Made by a program: the position numbers and the translations under genes. This document shows positions 17,213-25,914 of a stretch of 64,000 nt of DNA, piece after piece. The stretch comes from Gemmatimonadota bacterium. Its GTDB lineage: Bacteria > Gemmatimonadota > Gemmatimonadetes > Gemmatimonadales > Gemmatimonadaceae. Within the stretch, counting starts at the first letter, position 1; every line of letters starts with the position of its first letter. Below the pieces are notes generated by a model. It was not told the origin of the DNA, did not search any database, and saw only the letters and a list, made by a program, of their open reading frames with translations. Location: positions 62,001-126,000 of the forward strand of contig JAZKBK010000003.1 of the NCBI GenBank assembly GCA_040388625.1. Reading direction: 5' to 3'.

Positions 17213-17782
17213 TTATACGCCGAGAGCGGTCCAGTGGTTCTGTGATGATTCTATACTGGTAGCACTGGAGTAGCCCGACTCGGCGGCACGCCAGGCGGAG
17301 ATGTAGCCGGGAAGCTTGGGAGATGCGACGCCGGGCATGAATGCGCTTGCAACGTCAGCCGCGGCAAGGGTCCCGCCGGTGCGCTTCAGAAATCTCACTC
17401 GAACGATCCCGACCGCCACGACGCGACCTCGCACGAGAAATTGCTGGCGTATGTACAACGATTTTTCGTCCCATCCGAGCGTCCGCGTGCGAAGCTCGAA
17501 GCGCTCGAACAACGGCAGAGATTCCCTGAACCGAATCGCCTCGGACGCGACCACGGTGTACCAGCCGCGACTCCTGAGCGCCTTCCAGATCCCGTTTCGC
17601 AAACTGGCATCGACACGGCCCAGGTCCATCAACGTGAGATAGCGACCGTTGTTCATGTGGATGAGCACGTCGACGTCGGAAGGCCACACCGTGAACGTCA
17701 GTGATGTTTCCGCCAGCGGGTGCACGCGAGAGCGACGTCGCGCTATGAAGAACACCCTGATCATTCGGAAGATGAGATTCAT
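17213..17782 (-). CDS. Hotdog-fold acyl-CoA thioesterase-like protein
   Basis: This 189-residue protein of the 4HBT/THEM6-like group has a basic, hydrophobic N-terminus (NLIFRMIRVFFIARRR). The hotdog signature follows: FTVWPSDVDVLIHMNNGRYL, with Asp and the HMNN segment near the active site. Beta strands around YTVVASEAIRFRESLPLFERFELRTRTLGWDEKSLYIRQQF complete the fold. The substrate is unknown. A long-chain acyl-CoA or acyl-ACP would fit the envelope-lipid context. The stop is 54 bp before msrA and its start is 21 bp from the S4 gene stop. Confidence 0.8.
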   Translation of the reverse strand: MNLIFRMIRVFFIARRRSRVHPLAETSLTFTVWPSDVDVLIHMNNGRYLTLMDLGRVDASLRNGIWKALRSRGWYTVVASEAIRFRESLPLFERFELRTRTLGWDEKSLYIRQQFLVRGRVVAVGIVRVRFLKRTGGTLAAADVASAFMPGVASPKLPGYISAWRAAESGYSSATSIESSQNHWTALGV

Positions 17783-17803
17783 CGCGCGGATCTCCTCACT
17801 GGT

Positions 17804-18211
17804 TCAATCTCTGCGCTTGCGGAGCTGCTCGATCTGCCGTCGGTCCCGCTTGCTCGGCCTTCCCGCATCGTCTGCGCCAACCGCAATTTCCATACGGCGC
17901 TGCTCCATGAGCGCCTCACGCGTCGCGCGACTCTCAGGCAGCTCGTCGTAGAGTGTGGCCGCCACGGTCGCTGACCCACGGCGATCGGATGTCGACCGTA
18001 CGACGATCCGATGTTCGTACGGACCGAGCCTTACGCGCACCTCGTCGCCGAGCTTCAATGCCTTCGAGCGCTTGACTCGCTCGCCGTTCAGGTGAACCTT
18101 GCCGCCGTCGATCGCTTCAGCGGCGAGAGCTCGCGTCTTGAAGAAACGCGCTGCCCACAACCACTTGTCCAGCCGGACGGCATCGCTCGACTCACCATTC
18201 GGGGACTGCAT
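17804..18211 (-). CDS. S4-domain RNA-binding heat shock protein (HslR/Hsp15 family)
   Basis: This 135-residue protein has an S4 domain near its N-terminus: VRLDKWLWAARFFKTRALAAEAIDGGKVHLNGERVK. A basic C-terminal tail ends GRPSKRDRRQIEQLRKRRD. Hsp15 binds stalled 50S subunits carrying nascent chains, and that role is inferred from family. The ATG at 18211 has a strong GGAGGAG Shine-Dalgarno lying inside the last codons of the upstream permease gene (TAG-C-ATG junction). The longer open frame upstream overlaps that permease and is rejected. Confidence 0.88.
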   Translation of the reverse strand: MQSPNGESSDAVRLDKWLWAARFFKTRALAAEAIDGGKVHLNGERVKRSKALKLGDEVRVRLGPYEHRIVVRSTSDRRGSATVAATLYDELPESRATREALMEQRRMEIAVGADDAGRPSKRDRRQIEQLRKRRD

Positions 18212-18212
18212 G

Positions 18213-19034
18213 CTATTCAGCTCCTCCAGTGCGTCGCGGATCGAGCGCGTCTCGCAGCGCGTCGCCCAGCAGGTTGAAGCCGAGGACGGCGGCTCCGATC
18301 GCCAGGCCAGGCGCAAGTGACGTCCACGGCGCGTTCCGAAGTTGGTCCAGATCGCGCCCGTCCGCAATCATACTTCCCCAACTCGCGGTAGGCGGTTGAA
18401 TACCGAGACCCAGGAACGACAGCGCCGCCTCCGCCATTATCGCACCAGCTATGCCGAGCGTTGCGGCAATCACGACCGGACCCACGACGTTCGGTAAGAC
18501 GTGCAGCAACATGATGCGCTCCCCGCGCGCGCCAAGCGCACGCGCAGCCTGCACATATTCCAGATCCCGTACTACAAGAACCTGTCCGCGCACCAGTCGA
18601 GCAATTCCGGCCCAGCCAACCACGCCAATCGTAATGAACACGACACTCATCGACGGCTGGAAGGCGGCCGACATCGCGATCAGTAACAGCAGCGTCGGAA
18701 ATGCCAGCGTCACATCGGCGAGCCGCATCACGACCTCGTCGATCCAGCCGCGATAATAACCGGCGAGCAATCCGAGAGTGATCCCCAGACTCACCGCGAT
18801 CGCCTGCGAAACGAGCCCGACCGCGAGCGACACTCTCGCGCCGTAAACGAGCCGCGCCCAGACGTCGCGTCCCTGCACGTCGGTGCCGAGCCAGTGCGCA
18901 CTGGACGGCGGATCGAGCAGGTGGATCAGGTCTATAGCATTGGGATCCTTTCCGGCGACAATCGGTGCAAAGACCGCCATTACCACCATTACTGCAATGA
19001 CGGTAACGCCGATCCGCGTCCGTGTATCGGACAT
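18213..19034 (-). CDS. DppC/OppC-type ABC transporter permease, orphan
   Basis: This 273-residue inner-membrane permease imports di- or oligopeptides or similar solutes. It has an N-terminal TM (IGVTVIAVMVVMAVFAPIVA), HWLGTDVQGRDVWARLVYGARVSL, which is the DppC hallmark, and about five further TMs. The coupling EAA loop YVQAARALGARGERIMLLHVLPN precedes ALSFLGLGIQPPTASWG. No DppB, binding protein or ATPase gene is next to it. A DppB permease and a peptide-binding protein, without DppC, are encoded at 60635-63180. The ATG at 19034 was chosen for the canonical N-terminus. Confidence 0.9.
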   Translation of the reverse strand: MSDTRTRIGVTVIAVMVVMAVFAPIVAGKDPNAIDLIHLLDPPSSAHWLGTDVQGRDVWARLVYGARVSLAVGLVSQAIAVSLGITLGLLAGYYRGWIDEVVMRLADVTLAFPTLLLLIAMSAAFQPSMSVVFITIGVVGWAGIARLVRGQVLVVRDLEYVQAARALGARGERIMLLHVLPNVVGPVVIAATLGIAGAIMAEAALSFLGLGIQPPTASWGSMIADGRDLDQLRNAPWTSLAPGLAIGAAVLGFNLLGDALRDALDPRRTGGAE

Positions 19035-19051
19035 GAGCCTGCTGCCGGTGC

Positions 19052-19987
19052 TCACAAAGTCGGGTCCCGGAGCTCCGGCGGGGTGCCGTCCGGCTGGCGG
19101 CGCCAGCGGCGGTGGTGCCAGAAGTACTGCTCCGGAGCGCTCCGCACCCAACGCTCCAATATCGCCGTGTAGTTGGCGACTATCGCGTCGACGTCGACCT
19201 CGCGATTGCCGGTGCGAATGATCGGAACACGCTCGACGCTTACGCGATAGCGCCCGCTCGCCTGTCGCAGCGCTGTGACGAACAGCGTCGGCGTATCGTA
19301 CTTCATCGCGAATACCGCAGCGCCACGAGGCGTCTTGGCTGGCCTGCCGAAGAACGGGACAAAAGTCGATGCGAGACCCATCACGCCCTGGTCCGACACG
19401 AACGCGACAGCTCTGCCCTCCCTCAGCGACTTGGGCGTTCGGCGCGCCGCCTCGTAGTCACGAACAACCGTCATCCCCAGCGTCGCGCGTGTGTCGTTGA
19501 TGTACGCGTCGAAAAGCGGATTCGCCTGCGTGCGCACGATCACGTCCATCGGAACTCCGCGCGCCGCCACGTACGCGCCAGCGAGCTCCCAGTTGCCGAG
19601 ATGGCCCGTTACGAGCACAGCGCCATGGCCACGCGAGATCGCGTCCTCCACGAGCTCGAATCCCTCGACGGACTCGACCAGGTCGAGCACACCCTTCTGG
19701 CCGATCGAAGGAAGCAACGCGGTCTCTATGGACGAGCGCCCGAGATGCGCGTAGGCCTTTAGCGCGAGGACATCCACTTCCTGTTCCGACAATTCCGGAA
19801 ATGCTGCAGCGATCTGGCGCTCGACGACGTGTCTGCGTATCCCGAGCGGCCGGTAGCCAATGGTGCCAAGCCTGGATCCAAACCCACACGCGACATCCCA
19901 GGGAAGCGCGTGCAACGTACCGACCACGGTACGGAGAGCGTAGTATTCAGCGCGATGCGACGCGGTCGGCCGTGGTGCATCAGCCAT
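19052..19987 (-). CDS. Lipid A biosynthesis acyltransferase (LpxL/HtrB family)
   Basis: This 311-residue membrane-associated acyltransferase transfers a secondary acyl chain to a lipid A precursor. The catalytic HxxxxE motif is in VTGHLGNWELAGA. Further family blocks are VIVRTQANPLFD, VAFVSDQGVMGLASTFVPFFGRPAKTPRGAAVFA and the C-terminal YFWHHRRWRRQPDG. Its neighbours are LPS-type glycosyltransferases and an MsbA-like exporter, so it fits a lipid A/LPS operon. The start codon overlaps the end of the upstream glycosyltransferase gene by eight bases. Confidence 0.9.
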   Translation of the reverse strand: MADAPRPTASHRAEYYALRTVVGTLHALPWDVACGFGSRLGTIGYRPLGIRRHVVERQIAAAFPELSEQEVDVLALKAYAHLGRSSIETALLPSIGQKGVLDLVESVEGFELVEDAISRGHGAVLVTGHLGNWELAGAYVAARGVPMDVIVRTQANPLFDAYINDTRATLGMTVVRDYEAARRTPKSLREGRAVAFVSDQGVMGLASTFVPFFGRPAKTPRGAAVFAMKYDTPTLFVTALRQASGRYRVSVERVPIIRTGNREVDVDAIVANYTAILERWVRSAPEQYFWHHRRWRRQPDGTPPELRDPTL

Positions 19988-21149
19988 TCGCGACGCACTC
20001 CCGGACGAATCGTGCGGTGTCGTGCGCCACTCGGTGCCAGTTCATGCGAGTCTCCACGGCCTCTCGGCCTGCCATGCCCATCTCACTTCGCTTGTCCGCG
20101 TCGCGCAACAGAACGGCGAGCGCATCCGCAATCGTTTGCGCGTTCGCCGGCTCGACGATGATCCCGCACTCGCCTTCGCGAACAAGCGAGCGTACGCCGC
20201 CGGCGTCGCTCGTGACCACGGGCAGTGCGGTGGCCTGAGCTTCGATCAGCGAGATCCCATTCGCAGCGAGACTTGCATCCGGAGCGGGGCGTGATGCGTC
20301 AAGGTAAATGGTCGACGTCGCGTATGCCTCGGGCAACTCGTCATCGCGCATCGGACCCGCGAAGCCGACGCGATCCATGACGTTCATGTCCGCCGCGAGA
20401 TTCCGCAAGCGAGCTTCGTCACTCCCCTCACCAACCAGAACGTAGCGCAGGTTCGGGAACTCGTCGCGAAGCAACGCGATCGCCTCGATGCCGGCGTCCT
20501 GTCCCTTGTGCGGCACGAGGCGCGCGACTGTGAGCACGATCGGCGCGCGCCGTATTCCCCAGCGCTGCCGGAGCGTCCCGCTATCACGCCCGGGACCAAA
20601 CAGCATCGGGTCGGTCCCCAGGCCGGGCGCCGCCACCGGCGGTGGCTGCGTGATCCCGATCTCCTGCATGAGCTCACGCGTGAGAATCGCTACGTAGTCG
20701 GTCGTGGCAACGACTCCGGCCGCATCGCCAAGCAGCATCCGCACCGAGCGCCGCCCCAACCGTCCTGCCTGCGCCATCTCTCGCGCGCGATTCAAATCGC
20801 GGGCACTGACATGCATGATGTAGGGAATCCGCGCGCGTTTGTGAGCGCTCCGCACCACGCGTCCCGCGACGCCAATCCCACCGCAGTGCAGAACCTGGAC
20901 GCGTCCCTTGCAGCGCGCCGCAAGCCAGCGCTGCCAACGCATGCGACTGATCAAGCCATCGGCGGCGTCATATCCGAAGGATTGCCTCTCGATCTTGTAT
21001 TCCTCCGCAGCATCGTGGCTGGCCGACTCACGTGTTGCAACGGTCGAGACCGACATCGGCTCCGGATACTGCCGCGCCAGCGCGACGTGGCAACGCGCCG
21101 CGCCACTCAATGTGGGAAGAAAGTCCCTCGTAACGAAAAGATGTTGCAA
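19980..21149 (-). CDS. Glycosyltransferase family 4 (GT-B)
   Basis: This 389-residue retaining glycosyltransferase starts at TTG 21149, giving the family N-terminus QHLFVTRDFLPTLSGAARCH. The large open frame upstream is antisense noise. The acceptor domain includes YIMHVSARDLNRA and TTDYVAILTRELM. The donor domain has VLTVARLVPHKGQDAGIEA, YVLVGEGSDEARLRNLA, and the E-x7-E-like SLIEAQATALPVVTSDAGGVRSLV. The acceptor is unknown, probably LPS core or O-chain sugar. It lies five bases after the CgeB-like gene and overlaps the LpxL-like gene. Confidence 0.88.
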   Translation of the reverse strand: MQHLFVTRDFLPTLSGAARCHVALARQYPEPMSVSTVATRESASHDAAEEYKIERQSFGYDAADGLISRMRWQRWLAARCKGRVQVLHCGGIGVAGRVVRSAHKRARIPYIMHVSARDLNRAREMAQAGRLGRRSVRMLLGDAAGVVATTDYVAILTRELMQEIGITQPPPVAAPGLGTDPMLFGPGRDSGTLRQRWGIRRAPIVLTVARLVPHKGQDAGIEAIALLRDEFPNLRYVLVGEGSDEARLRNLAADMNVMDRVGFAGPMRDDELPEAYATSTIYLDASRPAPDASLAANGISLIEAQATALPVVTSDAGGVRSLVREGECGIIVEPANAQTIADALAVLLRDADKRSEMGMAGREAVETRMNWHRVAHDTARFVRECVANG

Positions 21150-21154
21150 CAGTG

Positions 21155-22123
21155 CTATCCAGTTACCGATGCAGCCGTCCACGCCTCGCCGGACAGGAGA
21201 TTGGCGATGCGCTGATCGTACGTGTGGTTCCTGCGAACGAATTGCTCTCCTTCGCGCCTGATCCGCTCGCGGGCCGCAGGGTCGCGGAGATAGTGATCGA
21301 GCTTGGCGGCGCAGTCTCCGGCGTCGGTGTACCACGCACAGTGCTTTCCGTCGATTAGAAATTGCGTGACACCGGCGGTTCCGTGGCCCAGATAGAATGC
21401 GCCCGCGAGCATCACCATCCACGTCCGATCGGAGGTGTAGCTGATCCCACCGGCAGCGCGCGACGGATTGATGCCAAGCACGACCGCCGAACTCGAGCAG
21501 ACCTGTGCGAACTCCGTCCCCTCGATGCTGCGCCCGTTCCACTTGAGCTCGCCGCGCCAGCGCTCCCACCCCGGGCCGTATACGCGAACGTCGTGATTTC
21601 TGGCCAGTTGCAGCAATAGCTCCGCGCGCGACGGGTCGTACCCCGTTCCAATGAACGCCGCATCGGCTGCGTACGCTGGATCGGGCGCGACAGGTCTGAT
21701 TCCGGAATCGCCAGCTGCTGGAAGAAATTTCGCGTTGGTGCCCAATGCGCGCCACTCAGCATCGAAGCCGGTGACGAAGAAAGTATGAGCGAGTCGGGCG
21801 ACAGCCAGGATGTGGCCGATGTCGGGTCGGTCGGTATCGCGAAACCATTGCGGATCGTGATACCACATCGCGTTCTGCGTATCGCCCAACAACCGGCGAA
21901 CGGTCTCCAGATCGAGCGCGAGACACTTGGACAGAAAGATGAAATCCGGCCTGAAATGCCGAGCGCGCGCACGAACCATGTGCTGGGTCATGCGCCACCC
22001 GATCGCCCGCTTGGTTCGCCGGTCGTCCACAATCAGCGTCTCGTGTCCCGCTCGACGCAGCGCACGCTCGGTCGCGGCCTCCATGCGCCACGGGTTGGAG
22101 CTTCCGATGATCAGGACTCGCAT
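21155..22123 (-). CDS. CgeB-like glycosyltransferase
   Basis: This 322-residue GT-B-like protein has an N-terminus, MRVLIIGSSNPWRMEAATERALRRAGH, that is a Rossmann start. The central region (DFIFLSKCLALDLETVRRLL, MWYHDPQWFRDT) resembles CgeB/DUF3880 proteins. The C-terminus has PSRAAGGISYTSDRTWMVMLAG and an EQFVRRNHTYDQR end, typical of the family. A polysaccharide or lipid-linked sugar transferase is likely, but donor and acceptor are unknown. The ATG at 22123 overlaps the GT2 gene end by 13 bases, a sign of coupling. Confidence 0.75.
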   Translation of the reverse strand: MRVLIIGSSNPWRMEAATERALRRAGHETLIVDDRRTKRAIGWRMTQHMVRARARHFRPDFIFLSKCLALDLETVRRLLGDTQNAMWYHDPQWFRDTDRPDIGHILAVARLAHTFFVTGFDAEWRALGTNAKFLPAAGDSGIRPVAPDPAYAADAAFIGTGYDPSRAELLLQLARNHDVRVYGPGWERWRGELKWNGRSIEGTEFAQVCSSSAVVLGINPSRAAGGISYTSDRTWMVMLAGAFYLGHGTAGVTQFLIDGKHCAWYTDAGDCAAKLDHYLRDPAARERIRREGEQFVRRNHTYDQRIANLLSGEAWTAASVTG

Positions 22124-22866
22124 TGCATGGCCCATAGTCGCACGTACTTTGCGCACACACTCGCGGCAGCGAGCGACGCCAGTACCGCCCCGCGCGCGCC
22201 GTCGAGGAATCCCATGCGGAAGATGAACATCGAGATGAAACGCGCCGGCGGCTTGAAGATGATCGCCGCGATCGAACCACGCCTGCCGCGCCGCGATTGA
22301 TCTTCTGCCCACCAGCGACTGTAGCGCACAAACTTCTCGAAGTAGATGTCCTGCGACGCGTACGGGTAGTGCAGTAGCGCAGCGCCGAGTGTCGCTGGCT
22401 CCTCGCTGGTGAGAATGTGTTCGTGCACGCGACTGTCATTGTATCGCAATGCCGAATCGAACAGCCTCACAGGGCGATCGGCTTCCCATCCGCCGTGCCG
22501 GATCTCGCGTCCAAGAAAGAAGTTCCGGCGAGGAACGCGATACGCGCCCGATCTTGGATGCGCGATCGCCTCGTGCACCGCCTGCGCAAGCTCGGCGGTA
22601 CCTCGCTCGTCCGCATCGACCACAAGAACCCACCGGTTTCGCGCTCTTGCTATGGCGGCGTTTCGCAGCGCGCCGATCGTGGCGGCGTCCGGAGAGATGA
22701 CAGTCGCACCTGCTCCGGTCGCGAGCTCGCCCGTTCCATCGCTCGATCCCTGATCGACAACCAGTATCTCGCTCGCCCAGCTCACCGATTCGATGCACGC
22801 CGTGATGTTCGCGGCTTCGTTCCGGGCAGCAATCACCACGGATACCGGCATGCGTTCCGCTGGCAC
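22111..22866 (-). CDS. Glycosyltransferase family 2 (WaaE/KdtX-like)
   Basis: This 251-residue inverting GT-A enzyme has the nucleotide-sugar site VSVVIAARNEAANITACIESV. A variant of the usual 'VDSGSTDGT' follows as VVDQGSSDGTGE, then the metal-binding VVDADERGT (DxD-type) and RRNFFLGREIRHGGWEADRPVRLF. The last matches the LPS core beta-1,4-glucosyltransferase subgroup that decorates inner-core heptose. The C-terminus has a weakly hydrophobic stretch (FISMFIFRMGFLDG) that may dock on the membrane. It sits in the LPS-type gene run. Confidence 0.88.
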   Translation of the reverse strand: MPAERMPVSVVIAARNEAANITACIESVSWASEILVVDQGSSDGTGELATGAGATVISPDAATIGALRNAAIARARNRWVLVVDADERGTAELAQAVHEAIAHPRSGAYRVPRRNFFLGREIRHGGWEADRPVRLFDSALRYNDSRVHEHILTSEEPATLGAALLHYPYASQDIYFEKFVRYSRWWAEDQSRRGRRGSIAAIIFKPPARFISMFIFRMGFLDGARGAVLASLAAASVCAKYVRLWAMQCES

Positions 22867-22868
22867 GT

Positions 22869-23972
22869 TCAGCGCTTTCGCCTGGCTGTTACCGCCGCGG
22901 CGGCGTGCTCGAAGCCGTCCACCATCGCAGCTTCGCTCCCCTCGCGCGTGACGCGACCGCGTGCGGCCGCTCCCATGGCTTCACGTCGGCTGTCGCTCGT
23001 GAGGAGCTCCGCTGCTGCTGCTGCGGTCATGAAAGCGTCATCGCTTGGTACGAGCATGCCGGTAATGTCGTCGAGCACGTACTGTTCGGCAACGGAGCGC
23101 TCGGGTGCGAGGACCGGGATTCCGAGCGACATGAAATCCAGTATGCCGAACACTGCCGTATCGGAATCGGCAACGACCCAGCCCAGCCTCGCGCGTCGCA
23201 TCACCTCGAGATGATCGGCGCGGTCACCGAGAAACGTCACCAGACCGAGTGCGCCGAGTGCCGCCGCCTGCATCTTGAGGTCATCGTCGTATGTCCCGCC
23301 GCCGCCGCCATCACCCACGATCGTGAGATGCAGTCCCGGGTGACGCGGAGCCAGCATCGCGACCGTGCGAATAGCAGCGGCCGCGCGACTGCGCGACGAC
23401 GCATCGTGCACGCACACGACGTTCACTTCGTCGCCGAGAAGGTCGGTCGCATTTTGCGGAAGCGCCTCGGCGACACCCATTGGCGCGATCACCTTGCCGA
23501 TCGCTCCCCGCGGGAGTGGCACCGCGCTCGAATCCTGCTCCGTCGCGAATAGGTAGCATGTCGGCGCGATTCGCGCCGCGATCCGTCCCGTGCCGCGAAT
23601 GTCGAGCGGGCGCCCTCCTGCCCGGATCCGCCGAATCACGCGCGCGCGGGAACCGACGCGATACGCAATCGCCGCGATGAGATGCTCGTGATCGCTGTCC
23701 ACCAGCACGACGTCGGATCCATGCTGCCGTGCGAGGCGCGCGAGCCTGCGCGCGGCGTCGATCCATATCCCGCGGAGGTCCATCGGCTCCAACTCCAGCA
23801 GCGATCGCCCGGGAGATGTTGCAGTCTCCGATATCACCCGCTCCACGGTGCTGTCACGCTCGACTGCAAACGCGACTGCGTGCCCGCGGCGCGCGAGTCC
23901 GTGCGCGGCAGCCGCGAACGCTCGCGCAGTGCCCGACCACTCCCGACCCGCATGAAGAAACAGGTAATTCAC
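22869..23972 (-). CDS. Glycosyltransferase (GT-B, family 4-like)
   Basis: This 367-residue protein starts at GTG 23972, one base beyond the stop of the ABC exporter gene, giving NYLFLHAGREWSGTARAFAAAAHGLARRGH. The GT-B donor half has VNVVCVHDASSRSRAAAAIRTVAML and LTIVGDGGGGGTYDDDL. The segment FGILDFMSLGIPVLAPERSVAEQYV is the position of the catalytic glutamate region. That canonical Glu appears replaced by FGILD, so the assignment to a precise family is uncertain. It belongs to the same packed envelope-glycan run. Confidence 0.75.
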   Translation of the reverse strand: MNYLFLHAGREWSGTARAFAAAAHGLARRGHAVAFAVERDSTVERVISETATSPGRSLLELEPMDLRGIWIDAARRLARLARQHGSDVVLVDSDHEHLIAAIAYRVGSRARVIRRIRAGGRPLDIRGTGRIAARIAPTCYLFATEQDSSAVPLPRGAIGKVIAPMGVAEALPQNATDLLGDEVNVVCVHDASSRSRAAAAIRTVAMLAPRHPGLHLTIVGDGGGGGTYDDDLKMQAAALGALGLVTFLGDRADHLEVMRRARLGWVVADSDTAVFGILDFMSLGIPVLAPERSVAEQYVLDDITGMLVPSDDAFMTAAAAAELLTSDSRREAMGAAARGRVTREGSEAAMVDGFEHAAAAVTARRKR

Positions 23973-23973
23973 A

Positions 23974-25914
23974 TCAGCTGAAAGAAGGAACCGGCGTCGC
24001 GTCCGGAACGACATCGACGCGGGTTGCGCTGCGGAACTGCATGTCGTACAACCGCGAGTAAGCGCCCTGTTGCGCACGCAGCTCGTCATGCGTTCCGGAT
24101 TCGATGATCCGCCCCTTGTCCAGTACGAGTATCTGCGTGGCGTGCCGCACGGTTGATAGCCGATGCGCGATTACAAAGACTGTGCGGCCTTCCAGCAGCC
24201 GGTCTATCGCAGCCTGCACGAGTCGCTCCGACTCCGTGTCGAGCGCAGAGGTCGCTTCGTCCAGGATCAGGATCGGCGGATCCAGCAGCAGCGCACGCGC
24301 GATCGCGATGCGCTGACGTTGTCCGCCCGACAATCGCGTACCGCGCTCGCCAAGCATGGTCGAGTAACCGTCCGGGAGGGCGGTAATGAATGCGTGTGCA
24401 TTGGCTGCTCGTGCAGCAGCCTCGATCTCGGCGTCGCTGTACCTGTTCGGCATTCCGTACGCGATGTTGTTGCGCACCGTATCGTGGAACAGAACCGTGT
24501 CCTGACTCACGATCCCGATCAGCGAGCGCAGCGAGCCCAGCGTCATGGTCCGCGTGTCCACTCCGTCGATCGTGATGCACCCCGCCGTCGGCTCGTAGAA
24601 CCTCGGTATCAGATCCACGAGCGTCGTCTTTCCCGCTCCGCTGGGACCGACGAGCGCAATCACGTCACCACGGGCGGCGGTGAACGATACGTCCCGCAGC
24701 ACCGGAGTCTCGCGCTTGCCCGACTCGCCCTCGTACGAGAACCCGACGTTGTCGAATCGTACGTCACTGTGAAAGCCGTCGACACGGATCGTACCGCGAT
24801 CACGCTCCTCTTCCGACGGAGTATCCAGAATGTCAAACAGTCGCTCTGCGGATGCCAGCGACGACTGCGCGGTCGCACGTACCGCCGTGAGCTGCTTGAG
24901 CGGCTGAAGCAGACGCAGCACGAATACCAGAAACGTTATGAGATCCGCGCCGGTCAGCGATCTGTCCACCAGCACCTGGTGCGCGCCGACCCACAGCAGC
25001 GTCACCGCGATCAGCATCCCGATGACCTCGGTTACCGGCGGCGCCAGAAAGGACAGCTTAGTTAGTCGAACAGTCGTTCGAGCGTAGGTATCGCTCGCGT
25101 TCGTGAATCGGCGCTCCTCGAACTCCTCGGCGCCAAACGATTTGACAAGGCGAACGCCGGAGACAGTCTCCTGCAGCACGCTCGCCATCTCGCCGTGCTG
25201 ATTTCCACGCCGGCGATTGCCGCGGCGCAGCTTCTTCAGCAAGGGCTGCAGAACCAGGCTCAGAATCGGGACGATCACGAGCGCCATGAGCGTCAATCGC
25301 CACGAGATGTCGAACAGAAACGCGATGGTCGACACGACCAGCGCGGCCGCCTGGAGAGACTGCGTCACTATCTGCGTGAGGACCAGCCGAGTCTCGAACG
25401 TATCGTTCAGAACTCGCGAGATTATCTGGCCCGACTTGGTGCGCATGAAGTACGTGAGCGGGAGCCGCGCGAGGTGCCTGTAGACGGAGTTCCGCAGATC
25501 TCGCGTCACATATTCCTGCAGCTCCGCGCCGAACCGGCCACTCACCCAGACGAGCACGTTCTTCGCGATCACCACGATCATCACGACGAAGATGACGTTC
25601 CTGAGCGAGCTCATCTTGTCGCCGCTCACCATCAGTTGTCCGACGGTGGCGTGCAGAAGACTGGATACCCATCCTGCCTTTATGTCCAGCGCGGGACGGT
25701 CGAACAGCGTGTTGAGGAACGGAATGAGCAACGCAACGGAGAACGCATCCAGCAGTGCGGCGCCGATGTTGGTGGCGATGGCTCCGACCATCCGCCACGA
25801 GTGCGGCTTGAGGAACGGGAGCAGCCGTCGATATATGGAGATTCCAGCACCTCTTCCCTGTTCCGCCGCACGAATGCCAACCGGCGCGGCGGCCGGCTCT
25901 ACAGTTGTCGCCAC
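23974..25914 (-). CDS. MsbA-like ABC exporter (fused TM and ATPase domains)
   Basis: This 646-residue homodimeric exporter probably flips lipid A-core or a similar lipid. Six TM helices lie within about residues 45-320. The ATPase domain has Walker A GPSGAGKTT, Q-loop GIVSQDTVLF, signature LSGGQRQR, Walker B ILILDEATSALD and H-loop IAHRLS. It starts at GTG 25914, whose G is also the last base of the porX stop (TAGTG), so the two genes are tightly coupled. The longer open frame upstream lies inside porX and is discarded. The glycosyltransferase run starts one base downstream of its stop. Confidence 0.92.
   Translation of the reverse strand: MATTVEPAAAPVGIRAAEQGRGAGISIYRRLLPFLKPHSWRMVGAIATNIGAALLDAFSVALLIPFLNTLFDRPALDIKAGWVSSLLHATVGQLMVSGDKMSSLRNVIFVVMIVVIAKNVLVWVSGRFGAELQEYVTRDLRNSVYRHLARLPLTYFMRTKSGQIISRVLNDTFETRLVLTQIVTQSLQAAALVVSTIAFLFDISWRLTLMALVIVPILSLVLQPLLKKLRRGNRRRGNQHGEMASVLQETVSGVRLVKSFGAEEFEERRFTNASDTYARTTVRLTKLSFLAPPVTEVIGMLIAVTLLWVGAHQVLVDRSLTGADLITFLVFVLRLLQPLKQLTAVRATAQSSLASAERLFDILDTPSEEERDRGTIRVDGFHSDVRFDNVGFSYEGESGKRETPVLRDVSFTAARGDVIALVGPSGAGKTTLVDLIPRFYEPTAGCITIDGVDTRTMTLGSLRSLIGIVSQDTVLFHDTVRNNIAYGMPNRYSDAEIEAAARAANAHAFITALPDGYSTMLGERGTRLSGGQRQRIAIARALLLDPPILILDEATSALDTESERLVQAAIDRLLEGRTVFVIAHRLSTVRHATQILVLDKGRIIESGTHDELRAQQGAYSRLYDMQFRSATRVDVVPDATPVPSFS

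Noticed and set aside
21150..21755. Upstream extension of the GT4 gene to 591 residues
   Set aside because: The extra N-terminus is the antisense-like frame of the neighbouring CgeB-like gene. The canonical GT start is at 21149.
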